From: Halorarius halobius
GTDB lineage: Archaea > Halobacteriota > Halobacteria > Halobacteriales > Haloarculaceae
Direction: 5' to 3'
Assembly (NCBI RefSeq): GCF_024298865.1
Contig: NZ_CP101161.1
Coordinates: 3,059,227-3,123,226, forward strand
Length of the DNA: 64,000 nucleotides
Positions 52,397-60,646 of the stretch are shown piece by piece. Positions within the stretch are counted from its first letter, which is position 1. Each line of letters starts with the position of its first letter. Both the position numbers and the translations under genes were made by a program. The notes under the pieces are model-generated. The model had not been told where the DNA came from. It saw only the letters and a program-made list of their open reading frames with translations, and searched no databases.

Positions 52397-53830
52397 ATGG
52401 CGAACGACACACGCGGAGAGGCGAACGACGGCGACGGCACCGGAACTACGCGCCGGACGGTTCTCGGCGCGGCCGCGCTGACCGGTACGGTAGCGAGCAT
52501 CGGCGCGTTCGGCGTCAGCGCCCGACAGCAACAGGAGCCGCCGGACGAACTCGACGACACCTACGGGTTCGCGGCGCTGTCGCCGGAGACCGAACCGCCC
52601 GTCGAGCCCGACCACCAGGTGGCGCTGGAGATACGCCCGGTCGAGGGGCGCGAGGAACCCGAGTTCGTGTTCGACCCGGTCGGCCTCGCAATCGAACCGG
52701 GCGACGTGGTCCGGTTCGACAGCGCCTTGGGGGCTCACTCGGTGACGGCGTACCACCCGGCGCTCGAGCGGGAGCGCCGCGTTCCGGAGAACGTCCCGCC
52801 GTTCTCCTCGCCGCTACTGGCGACAGACGGGGCGTACTGGCTGTATCGGTTCGACGAACCGGGCGTGTACGACGCCTACTGTCTCCCGCACGAAGTGTTC
52901 GGGATGGTTATGCGGCTGGTGGTGGGAGAGGCGGAGGCATCTCCCAGCCCGGCCACCGTCGGCACGGGGACGGCGGCCGGCGAGGGGACTGGCACGTCGC
53001 GAGCCACGACAGACGGCGAGAGCGGCGCGACTATCAATCAGCAGGTCGAGTCACCGAACGGAACAGCCACGGGGACCCCCGGGACCGGGAGAACCACGGA
53101 CGCGGGGACGTCGCCGACGCCGGCCCAGGATGGGACCGCGACGGGAACGCCCGCCGACGGGAACGGCTTCGAACTCCCCGAATTCCCGCCGACCGAGGCC
53201 GCACAGCGCGTGTTCGACGACCCCGCGCTGGACGTGCAGCGCATCGTGACTGCAGGTAGCGTCGCCTGGAACGAACTCTCGTCGGAGACGCGGGGAATTC
53301 AGGACGAAGAGACGCCCGGAGAGGAGCCGACACAGAGACAGATTTTGACGGCGCTCTCGGGCGGGAACGTGGTTCCCCCAGTCGAGACGGACGCGTCGGG
53401 GAACGGCACGTTCACGGTTACCTCGGCGGGCGCTCTCGACTACGCATTGCGCATCAGCAGCATCCAGGACGTGACACAGGCGCACATTCACGACGGGCGG
53501 GCCGGGGAGAACGGCCCCATCCTCTACACCCTCGTCGAATACACGGAAAATGTGGACGGATCCGGTAGCGGGGAGCCACGGTCCGCGACCGGCGACGAGG
53601 TCCTCACCATCGAGGGGACCATCGATGACATCGACCCTACCGTGTTCGACACGCCCGGCGACCTCTACGTGAACGTCCACACCGTGGCGAACCCGGCTGG
53701 CGAGGTCCGCGGGCAGTTACAGGCGGTCGACGACTCGGCGGACGGAACTCCCGCGGAGGAGACGTCCACCGGGACGGACAGTGGAACCGGGACGGCGACG
53801 GACCAACCGGTGGAGTCACCGGAGCCGTAG
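52397..53830 (+). CDS. Tat-exported halocyanin-like copper protein fused to a CHRD domain
   Basis: A 477-residue exported protein. A Tat signal (TRRTVLGAAALTGT, about 18-31) ends near GVSARQQQ. A cupredoxin-like domain (about 50-175) has likely type 1 copper ligands: His about 114 (GAHSV) and Cys about 162, His about 165, Met about 170 in YCLPHEVFGM (C-x2-H-x4-M). A Thr/Gly linker (about 178-265) leads to a CHRD domain (about 300-445; LTALSGGNVVPPV, AHIHDG, GEVRGQL) and a Thr/Ser tail. It may shuttle electrons at the cell surface. ATG 52397 is preferred to GTG 52388. Confidence 0.88.
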   Translation: MANDTRGEANDGDGTGTTRRTVLGAAALTGTVASIGAFGVSARQQQEPPDELDDTYGFAALSPETEPPVEPDHQVALEIRPVEGREEPEFVFDPVGLAIEPGDVVRFDSALGAHSVTAYHPALERERRVPENVPPFSSPLLATDGAYWLYRFDEPGVYDAYCLPHEVFGMVMRLVVGEAEASPSPATVGTGTAAGEGTGTSRATTDGESGATINQQVESPNGTATGTPGTGRTTDAGTSPTPAQDGTATGTPADGNGFELPEFPPTEAAQRVFDDPALDVQRIVTAGSVAWNELSSETRGIQDEETPGEEPTQRQILTALSGGNVVPPVETDASGNGTFTVTSAGALDYALRISSIQDVTQAHIHDGRAGENGPILYTLVEYTENVDGSGSGEPRSATGDEVLTIEGTIDDIDPTVFDTPGDLYVNVHTVANPAGEVRGQLQAVDDSADGTPAEETSTGTDSGTGTATDQPVESPEP

Positions 53831-53946
53831 CCCGCGGACACCGAAATCGAGACTGTCGGCCGGCCAGCATCGAGGGCCGAACCACGACACCGGCAGGCTG
53901 GTGGCCGCCGGGAGAACGGGTCCGGCGCTCCCGACTCCCCGTCGCC

Positions 53947-55533
53947 TCACCGCAGGCCGGGCACCTTGTCGAACAGTTTGAGCGCGCCGGTCGTCACTTT
54001 CGCGTACAGCCAGTAGGGGACGCCGTCGGGCGGGGCCATCCCCTGGCCCTTCTGGACGGCGACCGTCTGGGGTTCGGTGTACTTCTTGACCCCCTCGGGG
54101 CCGTGTCGACGGCCGACCCCGGAGTCCTTCATCCCGCCCATCGGTGCGTCGATGCTGGAGTAGGCCGCCGCGTACGCCTCGTTGACGTTGACGGTCCCGG
54201 CGCGTATCTGTCGGGCGACCTCGCGGCCGAACTCGGTGTCGCCGGTCCAGACGGAGGCGTTGAGCCCGTAGTCGGTGTCGTTGGCCTCCGCGATGGCCTC
54301 GTCGGTGTCGGAGAAGGGGTAGACGGAGACGACGGGGCCGAACGTCTCCTCACAGCAGAGGTCCATGTCCATCTCCACGTCCGTGAGTATCGTCGGCTCG
54401 AAGAAGTACGGGCCGACGTCCGGGCGCGGCTCGCCGCCGGTGTGGACCGTCGCGCCGCGGGCCTTCGCGTCCTCGACGTGCTCGGTCACCTTCTCCAGTT
54501 GTTCCTCGGAGACGAGCGAGCCGACTTCCGCCTCGAAGTCGTAGCCCGTTCCGAGTTCCACGTTCTCGGTGGCGGCGACGAACCGCTCGAGGAACTCGTC
54601 GTAGACGTCCTCGTGGACGTAACACCGCTCGATGGAGATGCACAGTTGGCCGGCGTTCGAGAACGAGCCGTGGACCAGCCCCTCGACCGCGCGGTCGAGG
54701 TCGGCATCCGGGAACACAAGCGCGGGGTTCTTCCCCCCGAGTTCCAGCGAGTACTTCAGGAGGTTGCGGCCGGCCTGCTCGCCGACGATGCGGCCGGTCT
54801 CGGTCGACCCGGTGAAGCCGACGTAGTCGACGCGGTCGGTCATCGCGGGGCCGACGTCCGGCCCACGGCCCGTCACGACCTGGAACAGGTCGGCCGGGAG
54901 GCCCGCCTCCTCCAGCAGTTGCTTCCCCTTCAGCGCGGTGAAGGAGGTCTGTTCGGCCGGCTTGAGGACGACCGCGTTACCTGCAAGCAGGGCGGGGAGC
55001 GCGTCCGACAGCGCGAGTTCGAACGGGTAGTTCCACGGCGAGATGAGACCGGCGACGCCGACCGGCGTGTGGTTCACCTCCACCTGCGTCATGCCGGGGA
55101 CGACGCCCTTTCGCTTCTCGCGGCCGAGGAACCGCTCGCCGCGATGCGAGTAGTAGCCGGCCGTCAGCGCACACGACTGCACCTCCTCGAAGGCGGTGCG
55201 GCGCGCCTTCCCCGTTTCCAACTGGACGACGTCGAGCAGTTCGCTCTGCCGGTCGAGCACGAGGTCCTGAAACCGGCTCAACACCTCCTCGCGCTCCGCG
55301 ATGGAGCGGTCGGCCCACGACTGCTGTGCCTCGCGGGCGCGTTCGACGGCCACGTCGACGTCGGCCTCGCCGCACGCGGGAATCGCGCCGACCTGCTCGC
55401 CGTCGAACGGCGCCTCGACGGGGATGGTGTCGGTCGTCCCGTCAGCGACGGTCACGAGGTCGACGAGCCCCGCGACCCGCTCGTCGTCGGTGTCGACGTC
55501 CAGCGCGGACGTGCCGCTCTCTGATACTGTCAT
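53947..55533 (-). CDS. aldehyde dehydrogenase (succinate-semialdehyde dehydrogenase-like)
   Basis: A 528-residue NAD(P)-dependent aldehyde dehydrogenase. The N-terminal part has VAGLISPWNYPF; the catalytic Glu is in LELGGKNPALVF and the nucleophile Cys in NAGQLCISIERCYV. The C-terminal APMGGMKDSGVGRRHG is typical. It most resembles succinate-semialdehyde dehydrogenase (GabD-like) but family specificity is poorly predictable. About 40 residues precede the fold. Start at 55533; a TATA-like stretch (gggtaaaacg, about 55554-55563) lies around 25 bp upstream. It has its own promoter. Confidence 0.93.
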   Translation of the reverse strand: MTVSESGTSALDVDTDDERVAGLVDLVTVADGTTDTIPVEAPFDGEQVGAIPACGEADVDVAVERAREAQQSWADRSIAEREEVLSRFQDLVLDRQSELLDVVQLETGKARRTAFEEVQSCALTAGYYSHRGERFLGREKRKGVVPGMTQVEVNHTPVGVAGLISPWNYPFELALSDALPALLAGNAVVLKPAEQTSFTALKGKQLLEEAGLPADLFQVVTGRGPDVGPAMTDRVDYVGFTGSTETGRIVGEQAGRNLLKYSLELGGKNPALVFPDADLDRAVEGLVHGSFSNAGQLCISIERCYVHEDVYDEFLERFVAATENVELGTGYDFEAEVGSLVSEEQLEKVTEHVEDAKARGATVHTGGEPRPDVGPYFFEPTILTDVEMDMDLCCEETFGPVVSVYPFSDTDEAIAEANDTDYGLNASVWTGDTEFGREVARQIRAGTVNVNEAYAAAYSSIDAPMGGMKDSGVGRRHGPEGVKKYTEPQTVAVQKGQGMAPPDGVPYWLYAKVTTGALKLFDKVPGLR

Positions 55534-55607
55534 GCCCGGAGACAGCACTCCGACGGGTAAAACGCTACGGGCGTGTTTGCGGGGTCGTTAAAAGGGGAGC
55601 GGCGGCG

Positions 55608-56555
55608 TCAGTGGATGTCGAGCGCTTCGATCTGCTCCTGGTAGCGGTTGCGGATGGTGACCTCGGTGACCTGCGCGACGTCGGCGACCTCGCGCTGGGT
55701 CTTCTTCTCGTTACACAGCAGGGAGGCGGCGTAGATGGCCGCGGCGGCGTAGCCGGTCGGCGACTTGCCCGACAGCATCCCCTTCTCGGCGGTGACTTCG
55801 ATTATCTCGCGGGTCTTCTGTTCGACCTCCTCCGAGAGGCCGAGTTCCGAGCAGAAGCGGGGGACGTACTGGACGGGGTCGACCGGTTCGAGACCGAGCG
55901 ACAGTTCCTGTGCGATGTAGCGGTAGGTGCGGCCGATTTCCTTCTGTTCGACGCGGGCGACTTCGGCGACCTCGTCGAGCGAGCGGGGGATACCCTCCTG
56001 GCGACACGCCGCGTACAGCGCGGAGGTGGCGACGCCCTCGATGGAACGGCCGCGAATCAGGTCCTCCTTGAGTGCCCGGCGATAGATGACCGACGCCACC
56101 TCGCGTACCGAGCGCGGCACGCCCAGCGCGGAGGACATGCGGTCGATTTCCGAGAGCGCGAACTGGAGGTTGCGCTCGCCGGCGTCCTTCGTGCGGATGC
56201 GCTCCTGCCACTTGCGCAGGCGGTGCATCTGGCTCCGTTTCTCCGAGGAAATCGAGCGCCCGTAGGCGTCCTTGTCCTTCCAGTCTATTTGGGTCGTCAG
56301 CCCCTTGTCGTGCATCGTCTGGGTCGTCGGCGCGCCGACCCGCGACTTGGACTGACGTTCGGAGTGGTTGAACGCGCGCCACTCCGGCCCGCGGTCGATG
56401 TTTTCCTCCTCGAGTATGAGACCGCAGTCGTCACACATCAGCTCTCCGTCGCCCGTCTTCACGAGTGAATCGGACTCGCACTCGGGACAGCCGGCCTGTT
56501 CCTCCTCTTTCTCGGATTCGGCAGCGCGCTCTCGCTGACGTGTGGGCCCTGGCAT
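55608..56555 (-). CDS. tfb: transcription initiation factor IIB (TFB)
   Basis: A 315-residue archaeal TFB. The N-terminal zinc ribbon [23 protein letters not shown] (about 18-40) contacts RNA polymerase; the B-finger/linker region includes [19 protein letters not shown]. Two cyclin-like repeats (about 120-210 and 215-310) follow, with [20 protein letters not shown] and [18 protein letters not shown]. It binds TBP-TATA and the BRE. Haloarchaea carry many TFB paralogues, so this is one of several. Its own promoter has a strong TATA box about 30 bp upstream; the mRNA is leaderless. Confidence 0.97.
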   Translation of the reverse strand: MPGPTRQRERAAESEKEEEQAGCPECESDSLVKTGDGELMCDDCGLILEEENIDRGPEWRAFNHSERQSKSRVGAPTTQTMHDKGLTTQIDWKDKDAYGRSISSEKRSQMHRLRKWQERIRTKDAGERNLQFALSEIDRMSSALGVPRSVREVASVIYRRALKEDLIRGRSIEGVATSALYAACRQEGIPRSLDEVAEVARVEQKEIGRTYRYIAQELSLGLEPVDPVQYVPRFCSELGLSEEVEQKTREIIEVTAEKGMLSGKSPTGYAAAAIYAASLLCNEKKTQREVADVAQVTEVTIRNRYQEQIEALDIH

Positions 56556-56580
56556 TACGCTTTTATACTGGAGTCACGCG

Positions 56581-56592
56581 AGATATAAATCC
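56581..56592 (-). promoter_or_regulatory. TATA box of the tfb gene
   Basis: The stretch agatataaatcc (+ strand) reads ggatttatatct on the coding strand, 26-37 bp before the ATG. It is a textbook archaeal promoter with A/T-rich TATA core. Confidence 0.65.
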
Positions 56593-56697
56593 TTTGCTCA
56601 CGGAGGCTTTCGCGGCTTGCGTCCCGACGCGGAATCCCCGCGACGGCCGCCGAACGCGGCGAGAAACGCCTAAGGAGCGGCCCGCGGCAGTACCGGT

Positions 56698-58425
56698 ATG
56701 CGACTGCAGGAGTACTGGGGTGTCGGCCCGAAGACGGCCGCCCTGTTGGAGGAAGAACTCGGGGTCGAAACGGCCGTCGAGGCCATCGAGTCGGCGGATT
56801 CCCGGGCCTTGGTCGACGCGGGACTGGCGCCGGGACGGGCGACGCGCATCCTCCGGCGCGCGAACGGCGGCGCAGGCCTCGACGTGCTGGCGACCGGCGA
56901 CGCACGCGAGGTGTACCGCGACCTGCTGACGCTGGCCGAAGGGTACGCCGTCACCGAGCGCGCGGCCGACCGCATTCGCGTGCTGACGCCGCTTACCTCA
57001 CGTGAAGCTATCCAGCGTCGCCTCGACGACGTACAGGAGGCCACCGAGTCCTGGCGCGCGCTCGACGACACGACCCGCGGGGCGGTGCTCGACGCGTTCG
57101 AGGAGGGCGAAAGCGGCGAACTCGGCGCGGTCGAGACGGCCATCGCGCTCGCGGAGACGGGCGTCGACTCGGGCGCGTTCCGGCCGGTCGCGGAACTCGA
57201 TGCCGACGCGCTGGCCGACGCCGCGGTCGCCCTCCGCGCGCTCCGGGGCGACCGTCTCGGCGAAGGCGCGGACGACTCGCTCGACCGACTGCGCGGGGCG
57301 CTCGGCGCCATCGAGGATATGGCCGCTGACCCGGGAGACGTGCTGGAGACCGTCAAGAGCGACGCGCGTGACGCCTCGGAGTTCCGCGATACGTTCCTGC
57401 GGCACGTCAGCGGGGAGACCGGCCTGCCGGAGAGCGAACTCCGGGAGAGCGTCGCCGCCGACGCCGTCGACGCGGAGGCGTTCGTCACCGAGTCGTTGCG
57501 GGCGCTGGCGACCGACCTTCGGGGGCGCGTCGACGAGCGGGAACGTGCCGTCGCCGAACGGCTCCGGAAGACGGTGGACGCCGAACGCGAGTCCGTCGAC
57601 CGGAGCGTCGAGGTCGTCGAGGAACTCGCCGTCCGTGTGTCGCTCGCGCGGTTCACCGACGCCTACGACCTGGTGCGGCCCACCCTGACCGACGGCGACG
57701 CCCTGGCGGTCCGCGGGGCTCGCAACCTCGACTTGCTGGAGACCGGCGAGTCGGTCCAGCCCATCGACTACGCCGTCGGCGACCACTCGCTCGAGGAAGT
57801 GCCAGACGACGACCGGGTCGCGGTGCTCACTGGCGCGAACTCCGGCGGGAAGACCACGCTCCTGGAGACGCTGTGTCAGGTGCAACTGCTCGTGCTGATG
57901 GGGCTACCAGTCCCGGCCGAGGAGGCGGACGTGGGGCTCGTGGACTCGGTCGTGTTCCACCGTCGACACGCCTCGTTCAACGCCGGCGTGCTGGAGTCGA
58001 CGTTGCAGTCGGTCGTCCCCCCGGTCACCCGCGAGGGGCGGACGCTGATGCTCGTCGACGAGTTCGAGGCAATCACCGAACCCGGGCGTGCGGCGGACCT
58101 CCTCCACGGACTCGTCACGCTCACCGTCGAACGCGAGGCGCTCGGGGCGTTCGTCACTCATCTCGCGGAGGACCTCGAACCGTTGCCGGACGCCGCGCGG
58201 GTCGACGGCATCTTCGCCGAGGGACTGACGCCGGAACTGGAACTGGAGGTCGACTACCAGCCACGGTTCGGCCAACTCGGAAAGTCGACGCCGGAGTTCA
58301 TCGTCTCGCGACTGGTCGCGGAGGCCTCGGACAAGAGTGAGCGAGCCGGCTACGAACATCTCGCGGGCGCGGTCGGACAGGAGATGGTCCAGCGGACGCT
58401 GGCCGACGCGCGGTGGAGCGAGTAG
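56698..58425 (+). CDS. MutS-family ATPase with N-terminal helix-hairpin-helix
   Basis: A 575-residue protein. The N-terminal region (about 1-60; EYWGVGPKTAALLEEELG) is a helix-hairpin-helix. A long, acidic alpha-helical part (about 70-340) forms the lever/clamp-like region. The MutS ATPase domain follows: Walker A TGANSGGKTTLLE (about 377-389) and Walker B LMLVDEFEAI (about 449-458). The mismatch-reading N-terminal domain and the Smr nuclease domain are absent. It is probably the MutS5-type archaeal protein acting on double-strand breaks or branched DNA rather than on mismatches. It diverges from tfb. Confidence 0.9.
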   Translation: MRLQEYWGVGPKTAALLEEELGVETAVEAIESADSRALVDAGLAPGRATRILRRANGGAGLDVLATGDAREVYRDLLTLAEGYAVTERAADRIRVLTPLTSREAIQRRLDDVQEATESWRALDDTTRGAVLDAFEEGESGELGAVETAIALAETGVDSGAFRPVAELDADALADAAVALRALRGDRLGEGADDSLDRLRGALGAIEDMAADPGDVLETVKSDARDASEFRDTFLRHVSGETGLPESELRESVAADAVDAEAFVTESLRALATDLRGRVDERERAVAERLRKTVDAERESVDRSVEVVEELAVRVSLARFTDAYDLVRPTLTDGDALAVRGARNLDLLETGESVQPIDYAVGDHSLEEVPDDDRVAVLTGANSGGKTTLLETLCQVQLLVLMGLPVPAEEADVGLVDSVVFHRRHASFNAGVLESTLQSVVPPVTREGRTLMLVDEFEAITEPGRAADLLHGLVTLTVEREALGAFVTHLAEDLEPLPDAARVDGIFAEGLTPELELEVDYQPRFGQLGKSTPEFIVSRLVAEASDKSERAGYEHLAGAVGQEMVQRTLADARWSE

Positions 58426-58619
58426 CTCACCCGGAATTCTGGTACGAAATCCGACAAGTGAGTGCAGTTTCCGACCGATTCGGAAACGTAGTCGTCGGTA
58501 ATGTATTATTACTCACGATATTGTCGTATCTAAAAATACACGTTCTTCTTGAGTAATATCTTCCTACCTGATACAATCCCAAATTACTTGACGGGCTGTA
58601 CTGTCGTTCATGTTGACGT
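58426..58619 (+). promoter_or_regulatory. AT-rich promoter region of the cohesin-dockerin operon
   Basis: This 194-bp gap is much richer in A/T than the surrounding coding DNA. It contains a long-spaced inverted repeat (58507-58558) and an aaattactt element (58581-58589) about 31-39 bp before the ATG at 58620, so a leader of around 10 nt is predicted. Confidence 0.5.
58507..58558. repeat. 9-bp inverted repeat, 34-bp spacer (operator candidate)
   Basis: Arms tattactca (58507-58515) and tgagtaata (58550-58558) are perfectly complementary. The spacing (43 bp centre to centre, about four helical turns) suits two bound dimers or a DNA loop. It lies 62-113 bp upstream of the operon start. Confidence 0.5.
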
Positions 58620-60635
58620 ATGACAGGCGGCAGACAGCCGCTGTGCCGCCGTGGATTCCTCACGGCGACGGGCGCAGCGGCGGCGAGTGTCGCGGGGTGT
58701 TTGGGGCGGCAAACGAAAACGGGACCCGACGACGGGGCGGGGGCGACGGGCACCACACAGACGAGCGGGGGGACGTTGAACCTGTTCGTCCGGGAGGTTC
58801 CACTTCTCGACCCTGTGCAGGCTGACGCGGACAGCACGATAGAGGTCCACCAGCAGTTACACGACGGGCTGACCAACTACGAGAACGGGGAGCCGGCGAA
58901 CGTGACCAACCTGTTGGCCGACACCATCACCGTCAGTAACGACTACCTGACGTACACGGTGGGCCTGAAACAGGGCGTCTCGTTCCACGACGGGACGGAG
59001 GTGACGGCCTCGGACGTGGTCTACTCGTGGGAGCGAGCCGTGCAGTCGTCCAACTCGGACGGTGCGTGGTTCCTGCTGGACCTGCTTGGAGTCCAGCACT
59101 CGACGGACAGCAACGGGAACTACGAACCCGGGTCGCTCGCCGTTCGCGCGTCGGGCACGTACACGGTCGAGTTCGACCTCGAACAGCCGTTCTACGCGGT
59201 CGAGGAGATTCTCGCACACCCGTTCCTGAGCGTCGTTCCCGAAGGCATCGTGGGCGACATCGACGGCTACCAGGGGCGGATGAGCTACGAGGAGTTCGCA
59301 ACCGAGAGCGTGGTCGGTGCCGGCCCGTTCGAACTCGACCACCGGTACGAAAGCGCGGAGGTAGTCGCCAACGCGTACTCGAACTACCACGGGACCGTCC
59401 CGTCGGTCGACACCCTCTACTGGAGCGAGGAACCCGAACAGGAGGACCGCTGGACGGTCATCAACGACCGGGACGTGGAGGTGTTCGACGTCCCGAACGC
59501 GTACTACGACCCGACGAATGTGTCGGTGACTAACACCGACTCGAAGGGACGCAAGACGGGGTCGTACGGCCCCCTGGAGAACGGCGACACCGTCAACTAC
59601 CAGCGCGTGACCGCGCTGTCGGTGTTCTATCTCGGGATGAACACCCAGAGCGTCCCCGCACCGGTCAGGAAAGCGCTCGCGTATCTGGTCAACCAGGACG
59701 CCGTGGCCGCAACCGAGTTCAACGGCCGCGCCGACCCGGCGTACCATCTGACGCCACCGGCCATCTACCCGGGCGGCCCCTCGCAGTACGAGAGCCACGC
59801 GTCGAACGACTACCCGTACGGCTACGGGACGAGCGACATCACCTCCGCACAGCAGGTGATGGAGAACGCCGGCTACGGGTCGGGCAACCAGTTCAGCCTG
59901 ACGTTCTCACACTACAACAGCCAGCGGTGGAGCCAGTTCGCGAGCAACCTCCAGACGGTCGCCGCGGACGCGTACATCGACGTCTCCATCGAGGAGTTAT
60001 CGTTCGGCGACCTGCTCGAACGGGGACGCAACGGGAACCTGGAGGTGTACACGCTCGGGTGGATCACCGACTATCCCGCCCCACAGAACGTAGTTCAACT
60101 CGTCTATCCGCCGCGGACCGACACCGACGACGGCGACGGGGCGCTCACCTACACCAACTGGGACGACCTGAGCACCCAGGCGAAACAGGACGCCACGACG
60201 GCGTTCGAGACGATACAGTCGAACACGGAGCCGACGAGCGGCGCGGCAGACAGCCGCGCCAGCGCGGCGGTGACGATGGAGGAAGCCAACTGGGCCGACA
60301 TGATCGTCCTGCCGATGTTCCACGGGGTCAACGAGCGGTTCTACTACGACGGGGTGGACATCCCGCTGTTCGGAGCCCTCGGACCGGCCGGCCAGAAGTA
60401 CAACTCGGTCACGCTGAACACGGACAGGGGGCCGGACGGCTCGCCCACCGACCCCGACGGCGACGGGAAGTTCGAGGACATCGACGGTGACGGCCGCATC
60501 GACGAGGACGACGCCGAGGTCCTGTTCCACGAGACCGACCAGTTCGACGACCCGTCGAAGTACGATTTCAACGGGAACGGCGAGGTGAACGTCGCCGACG
60601 TGCAGGCGCTGAAACACGAAACGGAGAACAAATAG
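58620..60635 (+). CDS. family 5 extracellular solute-binding lipoprotein with C-terminal dockerin
   Basis: A 671-residue exported protein. A Tat signal (CRRGFLTATGAAAASVAG, about 9-26) with lipobox VAGC gives lipid anchoring. The main body (about 45-600) is a peptide/nickel-type (DppA/OppA) SBP; segments FHDGTEVTASDVVYSWERA and ALAYLVNQDAVAA are typical. The C-terminus (611-671) has two EF-hand-like dockerin loops: DIDGDGRIDEDD (620-631) and DFNGNGEVNVAD (649-660). It therefore binds a peptide-like ligand and could dock to a cohesin. The partner permease genes are not in the window. It is 11 bp upstream of the cohesin gene. Confidence 0.92.
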   Translation: MTGGRQPLCRRGFLTATGAAAASVAGCLGRQTKTGPDDGAGATGTTQTSGGTLNLFVREVPLLDPVQADADSTIEVHQQLHDGLTNYENGEPANVTNLLADTITVSNDYLTYTVGLKQGVSFHDGTEVTASDVVYSWERAVQSSNSDGAWFLLDLLGVQHSTDSNGNYEPGSLAVRASGTYTVEFDLEQPFYAVEEILAHPFLSVVPEGIVGDIDGYQGRMSYEEFATESVVGAGPFELDHRYESAEVVANAYSNYHGTVPSVDTLYWSEEPEQEDRWTVINDRDVEVFDVPNAYYDPTNVSVTNTDSKGRKTGSYGPLENGDTVNYQRVTALSVFYLGMNTQSVPAPVRKALAYLVNQDAVAATEFNGRADPAYHLTPPAIYPGGPSQYESHASNDYPYGYGTSDITSAQQVMENAGYGSGNQFSLTFSHYNSQRWSQFASNLQTVAADAYIDVSIEELSFGDLLERGRNGNLEVYTLGWITDYPAPQNVVQLVYPPRTDTDDGDGALTYTNWDDLSTQAKQDATTAFETIQSNTEPTSGAADSRASAAVTMEEANWADMIVLPMFHGVNERFYYDGVDIPLFGALGPAGQKYNSVTLNTDRGPDGSPTDPDGDGKFEDIDGDGRIDEDDAEVLFHETDQFDDPSKYDFNGNGEVNVADVQALKHETENK

Positions 60636-60646
60636 GGGGATTTCGA

